A DNA stretch of 64,000 bases from Pseudarthrobacter sp. SSS035 (GCF_023273875.1 NZ_CP096882.1:1302001-1366000); one strand, 5' to 3'; counted from the first letter of the stretch, positions 6,818 through 14,561 are shown. Program-made: numbers and translations. The notes: generated by a model not told the origin, from the letters alone.

Positions 6818-8190
6818 TGGCTGACCGCAAGTTCGGTTTCCGCACCCGCGCGCTGCACGCCGGCGGCACGCCCGACGCTGAGCACGGCGCCCGCGCGGTG
6901 CCCATCTACCAGACCACGTCCTTCGTGTTCAAGGACACGCAGGACGCCGCCAACCTGTTCGCGCTGCAGAAGTACGGCAACATCTACTCCCGCATCGGCA
7001 ACCCCACCGTGGCCGCGTTCGAAGAGCGCATCGCCTCCCTGGAGGGCGGCATCGGTGCGGTGGCGACGTCGTCGGGCATGGCCGCGGAGTTCATCACCTT
7101 CGCCGCACTGACGCAGTCCGGCGACCACATCGTGGCGGCCTCCCAGCTCTACGGCGGCACCGTCACCCAGCTGGACGTGACCCTCCGCCGCTTCGGCGTT
7201 GACACCACGTTCGTCCCCGGCACCGACCCCGCGGACTATGCCGCGGCGGTCCAGGAAAACACCAAGGCGATCTTCGTCGAGGTGGTGGCCAACCCGTCGT
7301 CGGAAGTCCAGGACCTGGCGGCCCTCGCGAAGGTAGCGCACGACGCCGGCGTCCCCCTCGTGGTCGACGCCACCTTGAGCACGCCGTACCTGGTGCGCCC
7401 GATCGAACACGGCGCCGACATCGTCATCCACTCCGCCACCAAGTTCCTCGGCGGGCACGGCACCACCCTGGGCGGCGTGATCGTGGAAAGCGGCCGGTTT
7501 GATTGGGGCAACGGCAAGTTCCCCACCATGACCGAGCCCGTGGCTTCCTACGGAAATGTCTCCTGGTGGGGCAACTTCGGCGAATACGGCTTCCTCACCA
7601 AGCTGCGCTGCGAACAGCTGCGCGACATCGGCCCGGCACTGTCGCCGCTCTCGGCCTTCCAGCTGCTGCAGGGCGTGGAAACCCTGCCGCAGCGCCTGGA
7701 CGAGCACCTCAAAAACGCGCAGGCCGTGGCCGAATGGCTCGAAGCCGATCCCCGCGTGGCCTACGTCAACTTCTCCGGGCTTCCCTCGCACCCGCACTTT
7801 GAGCGCGCGAAGAAGTACCTGCCCCTGGGACCCGGCTCCGTGTTCTCCTTCGGGGTGAAAGGCGGCCGCACGGCCGGGCAGAAGTTCATCGAATCCCTGC
7901 AGCTGGCCTCACACCTGGCCAATGTTGGCGATTCCCGCACCCTGGTGCTCCACCCGGGTTCCACCACGCACCAGCAGCTGAGCCCGGTCCAGCTGGAGTC
8001 GGCGGGCGTCCCCGAGGACCTGGTCCGCATTTCCGTGGGCCTGGAGGACATCGAGGACATCCTGTGGGACCTGGACCAGGCACTGGACGCGGCGTCGGTT
8101 TCGACAGGCTCAACCACCAACGCGGATTCCTCCACCGGGGCGAGCTCAACCACCGACGCGGATTCCTGCACGGTTGGAGCGAACGTATGA
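6817..8190 (+). CDS. metY: O-acetylhomoserine sulfhydrylase (aminocarboxypropyltransferase)
   Basis: A 457-residue Cys/Met-metabolism PLP enzyme of the MetY class, which makes homocysteine plus acetate from O-acetylhomoserine and sulfide. Features are 'FGFRTRALHAGGTPDAEHGA' at the start, 'GNIYSRIGNPTVAAFEER', 'GIGAVATSSGMAA', and the PLP lysine Lys209 in 'IHSATKFLGGHGTTLGG'. The length of the catalytic part is normal for MetY and longer than MetB. The final ~35 residues are Ser/Thr/Ala-rich and repeat-encoded, so they are not family sequence. The ATG overlaps the sfnG stop as TAATG, and its own stop overlaps the next gene as ATGA, so translation is probably coupled through the whole operon. 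SAM control through the leader fits its place in methionine synthesis. Confidence 0.93.
   Translation: MADRKFGFRTRALHAGGTPDAEHGARAVPIYQTTSFVFKDTQDAANLFALQKYGNIYSRIGNPTVAAFEERIASLEGGIGAVATSSGMAAEFITFAALTQSGDHIVAASQLYGGTVTQLDVTLRRFGVDTTFVPGTDPADYAAAVQENTKAIFVEVVANPSSEVQDLAALAKVAHDAGVPLVVDATLSTPYLVRPIEHGADIVIHSATKFLGGHGTTLGGVIVESGRFDWGNGKFPTMTEPVASYGNVSWWGNFGEYGFLTKLRCEQLRDIGPALSPLSAFQLLQGVETLPQRLDEHLKNAQAVAEWLEADPRVAYVNFSGLPSHPHFERAKKYLPLGPGSVFSFGVKGGRTAGQKFIESLQLASHLANVGDSRTLVLHPGSTTHQQLSPVQLESAGVPEDLVRISVGLEDIEDILWDLDQALDAASVSTGSTTNADSSTGASSTTDADSCTVGANV
8096..8169 (+). repeat. Repeat arm plus ~37-base tandem duplication at the metY 3' end
   Basis: CGGTTTCGACAGGCTCAACC (8096-8115) is a variant of the arm at 5337 and 6778. 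It continues into two tandem ~37-base units: GCTCAACCACCAACGCGGAT at 8108-8127 and GCTCAACCACCGACGCGGAT at 8144-8163. They encode STTNADSSTGAS and STTDADSCTVGA at the MetY C-terminus. Confidence 0.75.
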
Positions 8191-8681
8191 GCACCGGCGA
8201 ACGTACCTGGACCGGACCTTCCGCTCCGGAGCGCCTGAACCTGCTGCGGGCAGCCACCTCGATTGCGATCGTGGGCGCCTCGGACAAGCCGTCCCGGGCC
8301 AGCTATTTTGTGGCGACGTACCTGCAGTCGTCCACGCGGTACAAGGTGTACTTCGTGAACCCCGTGGTCAAGGAGATCCTTGGTGAACCGACGTACGCCT
8401 CACTGGCCGATCTTCCCGAAAGCCCGGACATCGTGGATGTGTTCCGCAAGCACGATGACCTCCCGGGTGTCCTGGACGAAGCCATCGCGGCCGGCGCCAA
8501 AACCCTCTGGCTGCAGCTCGGCTCCTGGCATGAGGACGTGGCCACGGACGCGGAAGCCGCCGGGCTCAACGTGGTGATGGACCGCTGCGTGAAGATCGAG
8601 CATGCCCGGTTCCATGGCGGGCTGCACCTGGCCGGCTTCGACACCGGCGTGATCTCCTCCAGGCGGCAGCTGCTTTCCTGA
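8187..8681 (+). CDS. CoA-binding (Rossmann) domain protein
   Basis: A 164-residue CoA-binding domain protein, with the Rossmann start 'AATSIAIVGASDKPSRASYF', then 'YKVYFVNPVVKEILGEP' and the late block 'GAKTLWLQLGSWHEDVATDA' plus 'AAGLNVVMDRCVKIEH'. It is a paralogue of the gene at 2676-3116. The ATG overlaps the metY stop (ATGA), making it the fourth and last gene of the riboswitch operon, which ends at a strong terminator at 8759-8791. Such proteins are often encoded next to O-acetylhomoserine sulfhydrylase genes, suggesting a link with sulfur amino-acid or CoA-thioester metabolism. No catalytic residue can be pointed out, so the molecular role stays open. Confidence 0.85.
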   Translation: MSTGERTWTGPSAPERLNLLRAATSIAIVGASDKPSRASYFVATYLQSSTRYKVYFVNPVVKEILGEPTYASLADLPESPDIVDVFRKHDDLPGVLDEAIAAGAKTLWLQLGSWHEDVATDAEAAGLNVVMDRCVKIEHARFHGGLHLAGFDTGVISSRRQLLS

Positions 8682-8729
8682 CGAAGAGGCTCTTCCTGGA
8701 GGAAAGGCTCTTCCTGCCGGAGATCCGGA

Positions 8730-9512
8730 TTAGCGGGTGAACTTCTTCAGCCAGATTGAACCGGGACCGGCACTGCCGGCCCCGGTTTTTTCTGTCAGTG
8801 CCGGAGGGACGATGGCTGACGTCAGGGACTCCCCCGCCGCCGCGGCTTCGGCCAGGGTACCGGCAACCAGCTCTCCGGCCTCGTCGAGTCCGGCAGCGGC
8901 GTCACGGGTGACGCCCGCAGCGTTCCCCGGCGCGCCGCCGTCGTCCGTCCTTGACGTACCCGACGGCGTACCGATTCCGCGGCCGGCCGGCTCCGCGCCC
9001 CGGTCCTGGCCGGCGTTTTCCGGACCTTTCGCCGGCGGGGCAGTTTCCCGTTCAACAGTTTGGGGCTGTGCCGGCGCCGCGTCGTTGTGGGTTGCCGGCT
9101 CCGCGGGCAACTGCGCCTCCGCCGGATTTGCGGCGGTTCCGCTGGCGGCGGGAGTCCCCGCGATGGACCAGCCGGGAGCCCAGTCCTGCAACAACTTCTG
9201 GATGGAGCTGCTGGCCTGCGCGTCCGGAGCGGTGCCGGTGGCGGCCACCCCGGTGACGCCCAGCCCCATCCCCGCAATGACGGCAAGGCCCACAACAGTG
9301 GTCCGGTGCTTCCGGAGGAGCCGGTGCCGGGCGAGCTGGTGGGTCTGGCCAGACAGGAGTGCCGCCAGTTCATGGCCGGGCTCGGGTGCAGGCAGGGAGC
9401 CCAGGGAGCCCACCGCGAGAAGGGTTTCGCGGAGGCCGGCGGCATCGTCCACACCGGCGTCAAGGAGCATTTCATCAATGGTCCGGATCAGGGAGCTGGC
9501 ATTGGAGGTCAT
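8730..9512 (-). CDS. Single-pass membrane protein, putative regulator of the adjacent sigma factor
   Basis: A 260-residue protein with a ~70-residue cytoplasmic N-terminus, one membrane segment near residues 72-92 ('TTVVGLAVIAGMGLGVTGVA'), and a long outer part rich in Ala, Pro, Gly, Thr and Glu, consistent with a disordered stalk. It overlaps the upstream sigma-factor gene by ATGA, the usual arrangement of a sigma/anti-sigma pair. However, there is no HxxxCxxC zinc anti-sigma motif in the N-terminus, so anti-sigma function is inferred from position and topology only. The 3' end contains the opposite-strand terminator of the sulfur operon, which fixes the codons for the C-terminal 'GSAGPGSIWLKKFTR' region. 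Confidence 0.65.
   Translation of the reverse strand: MTSNASSLIRTIDEMLLDAGVDDAAGLRETLLAVGSLGSLPAPEPGHELAALLSGQTHQLARHRLLRKHRTTVVGLAVIAGMGLGVTGVAATGTAPDAQASSSIQKLLQDWAPGWSIAGTPAASGTAANPAEAQLPAEPATHNDAAPAQPQTVERETAPPAKGPENAGQDRGAEPAGRGIGTPSGTSRTDDGGAPGNAAGVTRDAAAGLDEAGELVAGTLAEAAAAGESLTSAIVPPALTEKTGAGSAGPGSIWLKKFTR
8759..8791 (+). terminator. Rho-independent terminator of the sulfur operon
   Basis: AACCGGGACCGGCA (8759-8772) pairs with TGCCGGCCCCGGTT (8774-8787) with one mismatch, followed by six T (8786-8791). It lies inside the last codons of the convergent gene 8730-9512, so the same bases are also coding on the other strand. Confidence 0.85.
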
Positions 9513-10066
9513 GGCGCCACGTACTCCTTCACTGCAGACTGCTCGCGCAGCCGGATCAATGCACGGCGCTGGAGCTGTTTGACGGCACCGGCACTCCTGC
9601 CCATCACAGCGGCCACCTGATCCACAGTAAGGCCCGCGACAAGGCGTAACGACAGCACTTCCCGCTGTTCATCCGGCAATTCGTTGAGAAGATCCGCCAC
9701 TTCCTGCGGGGAAATCCGCTGCAGCACTTCAGCCTCGGCCGAGGACTCCACGCGTCCGTCAAGGTCCGGTTCGAACGGGAGTTTACTGGGGGTGCGCTGC
9801 TGTCTCCGGTGATCGTCCACCATCCTGGCGTGCGCCACGGAGAAGACAAACGTGCGCAGCCCGGCCACGCCGCCGGTAACCTTCTGCAGCCGTGGCAGGA
9901 TGGCGATGAAGACTTCCTGCATAACCGCCTCCGGATCTTCTACCCCGCGGGCTGTGAGGTAGCCCAGGACCTGTGACGCGTAGGTTCGGTACACGATGCT
10001 GAAGAGCTCCGGATCGCGGGCGCGCGCACGCAGAACGTCGTCTGTCAGTGCATCGGTCACGGACAC
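9509..10066 (-). CDS. ECF-like sigma-70 family RNA polymerase sigma factor
   Basis: About 185 residues with sigma region 2 ('YASQVLGYLTARGVEDPEAV', 'QEVFIAILPRL', 'LRTFVFSVAHARMVDDHRR') and region 4 ('LLNELPDEQREVLSLRLVAG', 'VDQVAAVMGRSAGAVKQLQR'), and no regions 1 or 3, so it is ECF-sized. The open frame extends to a TTG at 10162, but GTG 10064-10066, preceded by GAAGG, fits the family better; GTG 10060 is a close alternative. The downstream membrane protein overlaps it by ATGA and may be its regulator. Two inverted repeats lie upstream at 10146-10201. The stimulus and regulon cannot be deduced from the sequence. Confidence 0.87.
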   Translation of the reverse strand: MSVTDALTDDVLRARARDPELFSIVYRTYASQVLGYLTARGVEDPEAVMQEVFIAILPRLQKVTGGVAGLRTFVFSVAHARMVDDHRRQQRTPSKLPFEPDLDGRVESSAEAEVLQRISPQEVADLLNELPDEQREVLSLRLVAGLTVDQVAAVMGRSAGAVKQLQRRALIRLREQSAVKEYVAP

Positions 10067-10145
10067 AGGGCCTTCGGTGGAGGGGACTGGGCTTGCGCGG
10101 CGTAGGGCCCGCACGTCATGGGCGGAATGCCCTCGCCAGCTAACT

Positions 10146-10201
10146 TTACCCTCCGGTAACAAAAAGAGCCGGGCTGGAACATGATGGGGGACAAGTTCCA
10201 G
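10146..10201. promoter_or_regulatory. Two inverted repeats upstream of the sigma-factor gene
   Basis: TTACC(ctcc)GGTAA at 10146-10159 and CTGGAAC...GTTCCAG at 10174-10180 and 10195-10201 (14-base spacer). The second includes GGAAC, which resembles an ECF -35 element on the minus strand, so autoregulation is possible but unproven. Confidence 0.4.
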
Positions 10202-10317
10202 ACCGGCGCTTCACAGGGGTAATCGCTCCAGGCACCGCAGGGGTTACTCGGTCGGACAAAAAACTTTCCGGGACCGTGACGTCGGGGGGTTCTTGCGCCG
10301 CCTACGTCCGGCGTGGG

Positions 10318-10659
10318 TCAGGTCCAGCGCGGCGCAGTCACCCTCCGGCGCGGCGTCTTGGCAATAACAAACGTGTGGGGCCTGGTGGCGGGAACGGGCT
10401 GGTCCCCGCAGTCCGGCTGGAGTTGGGCGGGGAACACCACAGGGGCGGGTACGGGGACCGGCGGTGCAACCTTGGCGGCGGGGCTGAGATCGGTGACCAG
10501 CCCTGTCCCGGCGCATTCGCGGACGGCGGCAATCCCGGCAGCCACGGCGGACTTATCCTCGAAGGCCCCGGACACGGCCACCACTGTGCCATCCGGCGCC
10601 TTGAGGCGGAACCTGAACCGTGAATCCGAGTCCAAAAAAACTTCAAACTTCCCGGCCAT
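10318..10659 (-). CDS. DUF1508 (YegP-like) protein with proline-rich tail
   Basis: 113 residues. The first ~55 form one DUF1508/YegP repeat: 'AGKFEVFLDSDSRFRFRLKA', 'GTVVAVSGAFEDKSAVAAGI' and 'AAVRECAGTGLVTDLS'. YegP-like proteins normally have one or two such repeats and no known activity. The rest is a Val/Pro/Ala-rich tail ending in a basic stretch (KTPRRRVTAPRW), unlike the domain and probably unstructured. The ATG at 10657-10659 is well placed. It stands alone, about 250 bases from the sigma-factor gene and 260 from the 3' end of purA. Those flanking gaps hold no other convincing gene. Confidence 0.75.
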   Translation of the reverse strand: MAGKFEVFLDSDSRFRFRLKAPDGTVVAVSGAFEDKSAVAAGIAAVRECAGTGLVTDLSPAAKVAPPVPVPAPVVFPAQLQPDCGDQPVPATRPHTFVIAKTPRRRVTAPRWT

Positions 10660-10873
10660 GGTAAATCCTTCCGGTCTGCGGGTCCCGTCCGGGCGGCATC
10701 TTCGCCACGGGCGGTCCCGGAAGCATCGCTGCGTCCGGCACCTACGGGTCTGGTGGAACGATCTGCTGATCAGTTCAGGGTGTGCTTAAGAGTCTGTCCG
10801 GGCCGCGTATAGCCCCACAAGACCGGCCGCGTAAACCCTGTGTAAATTCCGCACAAACCCCACGCAGAACAAA

Positions 10874-10901
10874 GGCGGGCCACCCACCAGGGTGACCCGC
10901 C
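10874..10901 (-). terminator. Hairpin terminator downstream of purA
   Basis: GGCGGG-CC-ACCC-acca-GGGT-GA-CCCGCC forms a stem-loop 21 bases past the purA stop codon. Its sequence resembles the longer GGCGGGCGGTCACC hairpins at 14487 and 18772. Confidence 0.65.
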
Positions 10902-10921
10902 GCCGTCGTAATTCAGTAAAG

Positions 10922-12211
10922 CTAGTCGTTGATCAGATCGTGGACCACGATGGTCTGGTCGCGGTCCGGGCCGACGCCGATCGCGGAGAAGCGCGTGCCG
11001 GAGAGCTTTTCGAGGGCCAGCACGTAGTTGCGGGCGTTCTCGGGGAGATCCTCCAGGGTGCGGGCACCGGTGATGTCCTCGGTCCAGCCGTCGAAGTACT
11101 CAAAGATGGGCACTGCGTGGTGGAACTCGGTCTGCGTCATCGGCATTTCGTCGTGCCGCACACCGTCGACGTCGTAGGCAACGCAGACCGGGATCTGCTC
11201 GATGCCCGTGAGGACGTCCAGCTTGGTGACGAAGTAGTCCGTGAAGCCGTTCACGCGGGAAGCGTGGCGGGCCAGGACGGCGTCGTACCAGCCGCAGCGG
11301 CGCGGGCGGCCGGTGTTTACGCCGAACTCGCCACCGGTCTTCTGCAGGTACATGCCCATCTCGTCGAACAGTTCGGTGGGGAACGGTCCGGCGCCGACAC
11401 GGGTGGTGTAGGCCTTGATGATGCCGATGGAGCGGGAGATTCTAGTGGGGCCGATGCCCGAGCCAACGGACGCGCCGCCGGCGGTCGGGTTGGAGGAGGT
11501 CACGAACGGGTAGGTGCCATGGTCCACGTCCAGGAACGTGGCCTGCCCGCCTTCCATAAGCACAACCTTGCCCTCGTCCAGGGCGTTGTTGAGGACCAGG
11601 GTGCTGTCGATGACCAGCGGGCGCAGGCGCTCGGCGAAGGCCAGGAAGTAGTCCACGATCTCGTCCACCACAATGTCGCGGCGGTTGTAGACCTTGACCA
11701 GGAGTTCATTCTTCTGGCGCAGGGACCCTTCCACCTTCTGGCGGAGGATGGACTCGTCGAAGACGTCCTGGACGCGGATGCCCAGGCGGGCCACCTTGTC
11801 CATGTACGCGGGGCCGATGCCGCGGCCGGTGGTGCCGATGGCGCGGCTGCCGAGGAAACGCTCGGTGACCTTGTCCAGGACCTGGTGGTAGGGCGCCACG
11901 AGGTGCGCGTTGGCGGAGATGCGCAGCTTGGACGTGTCCGCGCCACGGGCCTGCAGGCCTTCGATCTCCTGGAACAGGGCCTCGAGGTTCACCACACAGC
12001 CGTTGCCGATGATCGGAATCGCGTTGGGGCTCAAAATGCCGGCCGGAAGGAGTTTGAGCTCATACTTCTCACCGCCTACGACGACGGTGTGCCCGGCATT
12101 GTTGCCGCCGTTGGGCTTTACGACGTAGTCAACGCGGCCGCCGAGAAGATCGGTGGCCTTGCCTTTTCCTTCGTCGCCCCACTGGGCTCCTACGATCACG
12201 ATTGCTGGCAT
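10922..12211 (-). CDS. purA: Adenylosuccinate synthetase
   Basis: A 429-residue PurA, joining IMP and aspartate with GTP to form adenylosuccinate, the first committed step to AMP. The start 'MPAIVIVGAQWGDEGKGKAT' carries the GTP-binding GDEGKGK loop. Further hallmarks are 'GGNNAGHTVVV', 'RAIGTTGRGIGPAYMDK', 'MEGGQATFLDVDHGTYPFVT', 'SSNPTAGGASVGSGIGPT' and 'GVNTGRPRRCGWYDAV'. The open frame extends 14 codons upstream, but ATG 12209-12211, with GGAGGAT ahead of it, gives the standard N-terminus. It is cytoplasmic, monocistronic and followed by a hairpin terminator. Length and motifs are fully canonical. Confidence 0.97.
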   Translation of the reverse strand: MPAIVIVGAQWGDEGKGKATDLLGGRVDYVVKPNGGNNAGHTVVVGGEKYELKLLPAGILSPNAIPIIGNGCVVNLEALFQEIEGLQARGADTSKLRISANAHLVAPYHQVLDKVTERFLGSRAIGTTGRGIGPAYMDKVARLGIRVQDVFDESILRQKVEGSLRQKNELLVKVYNRRDIVVDEIVDYFLAFAERLRPLVIDSTLVLNNALDEGKVVLMEGGQATFLDVDHGTYPFVTSSNPTAGGASVGSGIGPTRISRSIGIIKAYTTRVGAGPFPTELFDEMGMYLQKTGGEFGVNTGRPRRCGWYDAVLARHASRVNGFTDYFVTKLDVLTGIEQIPVCVAYDVDGVRHDEMPMTQTEFHHAVPIFEYFDGWTEDITGARTLEDLPENARNYVLALEKLSGTRFSAIGVGPDRDQTIVVHDLIND

Positions 12212-12401
12212 GGGATCCTCCCCCATTCGTTCGGGCCGCACAGGTCCGTCCACCGAGATGGCAGGCCTGCGTAGCGCCGTTCATGAGAATGCCCCGAAGG
12301 CCATAGCCTGGCCGGACCGCTACGGCGGCCAACCACGCAAGAGTCCGGGGCTCTTACCACCCAAGTTTAGCCGATCACGGACTTTGTCCACTCAATAGGG
12401 T

Positions 12402-12438
12402 GCCCGTGGCCCTTCGCGCGCGGCAAAGGACCACGGGC
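12402..12438 (-). terminator. Hairpin terminator downstream of the M14 carboxypeptidase gene
   Basis: GCCCGTGG (12402-12409) pairs with CCACGGGC (12431-12438), and an inner CCTT pairs with AAGG. It lies 18 bases past the stop codon of the minus-strand peptidase gene. Confidence 0.6.
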
Positions 12439-12455
12439 AGACTTCCCGCGGTCTA

Positions 12456-13520
12456 CTACTCGTCGTCAGCTTCCTCGCCGGGACTGGACGTCTGGGTGTC
12501 CAGGCTGTCCCAGAAGGACGTGTCGGCGTCGGCAATCGAACCGTCAGCGATGGCCGCCGCAGTGGCCGTCAGCGTGGTCACTGTCTGCTGGATCAGGTAA
12601 CCGTTGCTGCGGAGTCCGAGGGCGTAGCCGTCCAGATAGTGATCAGACATGCCACGCATTTCGAAGAGCAGGGTAGCGATCCCGTACTCCACTGCGATGC
12701 CGTTGCGGCTGATGGTCTCGGCGCTGCCGCCCACATACTTGCCCAAGTGGCCCCAGCCGGTGGAGTCGACGTTATTAAAGACCACGGCGCCCAGCTGCTT
12801 GGACTTTTCCACAACAGCCGGATCGGCATTGGGCGTGGTGGGGTACAGGATGGACCCGGAGACCAGCTTTCCGTCGCGTTCGCTCCGGGTGCCCTGGTGG
12901 TGCAGGTCGATCATGTAGTCAATGTTGTACTTGCGCATGACGTTGGTGTGGAGTGACTGGGTTTCGGGCTGGATTTTGGCGACGTGGTCGCGGTTCAGGT
13001 CCACCTCCTCGGCGTTGTACCGCGTCATGTTGCGGTCTCCCTTGGCCAGGTAGTCGTCCAGAGGGAAGTTCACATCTCCCATCGCGCCGTCGGCGTTGAG
13101 CATGGGAACAATGAGGATGTTCACTCCGTCCAGGATGTCCCCCGATTTCCCGGTTCCCAGGTGTTTCACGAATGCCATGGCACCCTCGGTGGTCAGCTGC
13201 TCATTTCCGTGCTGCTGGGTCAAGTACAGGATGGTGGGCTTGGCCGGGTCCGAAATGTACTTCACCAGGTGGATGTCCCGGCCCTTGACAGTCTGGCCGA
13301 TCACCTCCAGGTCCATGGCTGGCTGGCGGGTGTCCTGATCCTTCAGGAAGGAGACCAACTCGTCATAGGTTGCCAGTTTCGAGGTGGTGATCTGGCCGTT
13401 GCCGTCATAGTTGGGGCCTTCGCCCACGGCATGGGCCAACGGTGCCGGCGCGGCGAGTGCCGCCAGAACCAGGGCTCCGGATACGGCCGCGGTCCTTAAG
13501 GTTGCCAGGGTTTTGTTCAC
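12456..13520 (-). CDS. Secreted M14 family zinc carboxypeptidase
   Basis: A 354-residue exported metallocarboxypeptidase. Residues 1-31 form a Sec signal peptide (MNKTLATLRTAAVSGALVLA then an Ala-rich core and AHA cleavage site). The zinc-site block 'LYLTQQHGNEQLTTEGAMAF' supplies the His and Glu ligands (HGNE), 'DLNRDHV' carries the substrate-binding Asn-Arg, 'MIDLHHQGTRSERDGK' the later His, and 'LLFEMRGMSDH' the catalytic Glu. It probably trims peptides or cell-wall peptides outside the cell. The C-terminal ~25 residues are acidic and Ser/Asp-rich. It stands alone between purA and a divergent UDG-like gene. An interesting TTGACA-containing palindrome lies in its 5' region at 13615-13631. 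Confidence 0.9.
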   Translation of the reverse strand: MNKTLATLRTAAVSGALVLAALAAPAPLAHAVGEGPNYDGNGQITTSKLATYDELVSFLKDQDTRQPAMDLEVIGQTVKGRDIHLVKYISDPAKPTILYLTQQHGNEQLTTEGAMAFVKHLGTGKSGDILDGVNILIVPMLNADGAMGDVNFPLDDYLAKGDRNMTRYNAEEVDLNRDHVAKIQPETQSLHTNVMRKYNIDYMIDLHHQGTRSERDGKLVSGSILYPTTPNADPAVVEKSKQLGAVVFNNVDSTGWGHLGKYVGGSAETISRNGIAVEYGIATLLFEMRGMSDHYLDGYALGLRSNGYLIQQTVTTLTATAAAIADGSIADADTSFWDSLDTQTSSPGEEADDE

Positions 13521-13614
13521 GGTACGTTACCTCTTTCGAGTGCATGGAGGGTGCGACCAGCCGCAACGTCCTTATTGCGCGCTGTCACAGAAGCCAATCA
13601 AGCTAAACGAAAGC

Positions 13615-13631
13615 TGTCAATTAACTTGACA
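13615..13631. promoter_or_regulatory. TGTCAA-N5-TTGACA palindrome in the 308-base divergent gap
   Basis: The gap 13521-13828 holds this palindrome, which places a TTGACA (-35-like) hexamer on both strands facing outward, and a GCCCCGC-ATTTC-GCGGGGC hairpin at 13677-13695. It could serve as a back-to-back promoter or an operator between the peptidase and UDG-like genes. No convincing -10 partner is seen at the standard distance. Confidence 0.4.
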
Positions 13632-13828
13632 AGGCCTGCTCGCCCTGTGCCGTCCATCACGGGAGGCCGGGGCCGGGCCCCGCATTTCGCGGGGCTTGCT
13701 AAACTGATAGAGATCGACCAGGAATCGGTCCACACCACATTTGAAACCACGCCGGACCGGCGCGCCCATCACGCGCCCATTTTCCGGATTGGCAGCATCG
13801 CCGAGCCCCGCAGGAGACATTGCACTAT

Positions 13829-14458
13829 ATGACAGCCCTGGCCCCAGAATCCCTCCGTGAACAGCTCCTGAGCCGCCGTTACGAGCCCAACGTTGCCGCC
13901 GTCAACGAGCTGTGCGATTCCCTGCAGAGTGTCAAGCCCCACACCGAAGTCCCCTACGTTGACCCCATGCACGACGTGGACGAGTGCCGCATCATCAGCC
14001 TCTACTCCAACATCGGCGAGGCTGACCCCTCCGGCTTCATCACCGCCGGCGACGAAGACGCCGCCACCCGCATGCTCGGCATCCAGTGGAAGCTGGGCCT
14101 GCGCCCCGAGTTCGTGATGCCCTGGAACGTACACCCGTGGCACACCCCCGGCGAGGTCAACGGCAAGTTCACGCCGGACCAGATTTCCGCCGGCCTCAAG
14201 CCGCTGCTGAAGTTCCTCGCCGTGGTCCCCCGCGCTTCGGTGATCGTGGCCCACGGCACCGAAGCCAACCGCCTGGCCAACCTGCTGCTGAAGACCGAAG
14301 TTCCGCTGCTCTGGCGCCGCGGGCTGAAGACCTACAAGGTCCGCTCCCTCAGCGGCCGCGCCTTCGCCGGGACGCCCGCACGGCAGGAACAATACCTCGA
14401 GGAAATGCGCGTCGTCTACACCGACGCCATGGCCCGCACAGGGCTCGCGAAGGTCTAA
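13829..14458 (+). CDS. Uracil-DNA glycosylase superfamily-like protein
   Basis: A 209-residue protein resembling the uracil-DNA glycosylase superfamily found in actinobacteria. It has 'VPYVDPMHDVDECRIISLYS' and 'NIGEADPSGFITAGDEDAAT' in place of the GEAPG-type motif, 'PEFVMPWNVHPWHTPGEVNG', and 'VVPRASVIVAHGTEANRLAN' as the final helix-strand block. The classical family 1 motifs (GQDPYH and HPSPLS) are absent, so catalytic activity on uracil is not assured. ATG 13829-13831 is chosen, since an AGGAG lies 12 bases upstream; an in-frame TTG at 13820, nearer to AGGAG, is the alternative. It is convergent with the siderophore-binding protein gene, and a 24-bp-stem hairpin separates them. Confidence 0.62.
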   Translation: MTALAPESLREQLLSRRYEPNVAAVNELCDSLQSVKPHTEVPYVDPMHDVDECRIISLYSNIGEADPSGFITAGDEDAATRMLGIQWKLGLRPEFVMPWNVHPWHTPGEVNGKFTPDQISAGLKPLLKFLAVVPRASVIVAHGTEANRLANLLLKTEVPLLWRRGLKTYKVRSLSGRAFAGTPARQEQYLEEMRVVYTDAMARTGLAKV

Positions 14459-14486
14459 CCACCGGAACGCTCAATTACCGGTGGGG

Positions 14487-14535
14487 ACGACGGCGGGCGG
14501 TCACCTTTCCTGGAAAGGTGACCGCCCGCCGTCGT
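14487..14535. terminator. Perfect 24-bp-stem bidirectional terminator hairpin
   Basis: The arm at 14487-14510 (ACGACGGCGGGCGGTCACCT then TTCC) is perfectly complementary to 14512-14535 around a single central T. It sits between two converging genes. The core CGGCGGGCGGTCACCTT recurs at 18772-18813. Confidence 0.8.
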
Positions 14536-14561
14536 ACTTCCTTAAGTGCTTGGCTGACTTC

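Noticed and set aside
12251..12263. CACCGAGATGGCA upstream of purA as a fourth copy of the 63-bp repeat
   Set aside because: Only 13 bases match and no returning arm is present, so it may be chance or a remnant.
10892..12274. Plus-strand open frame (460 codons) opposite purA
   Set aside because: PurA on the other strand is fully canonical, and the antisense product is Val/Gly/Asp-rich with no family motif.
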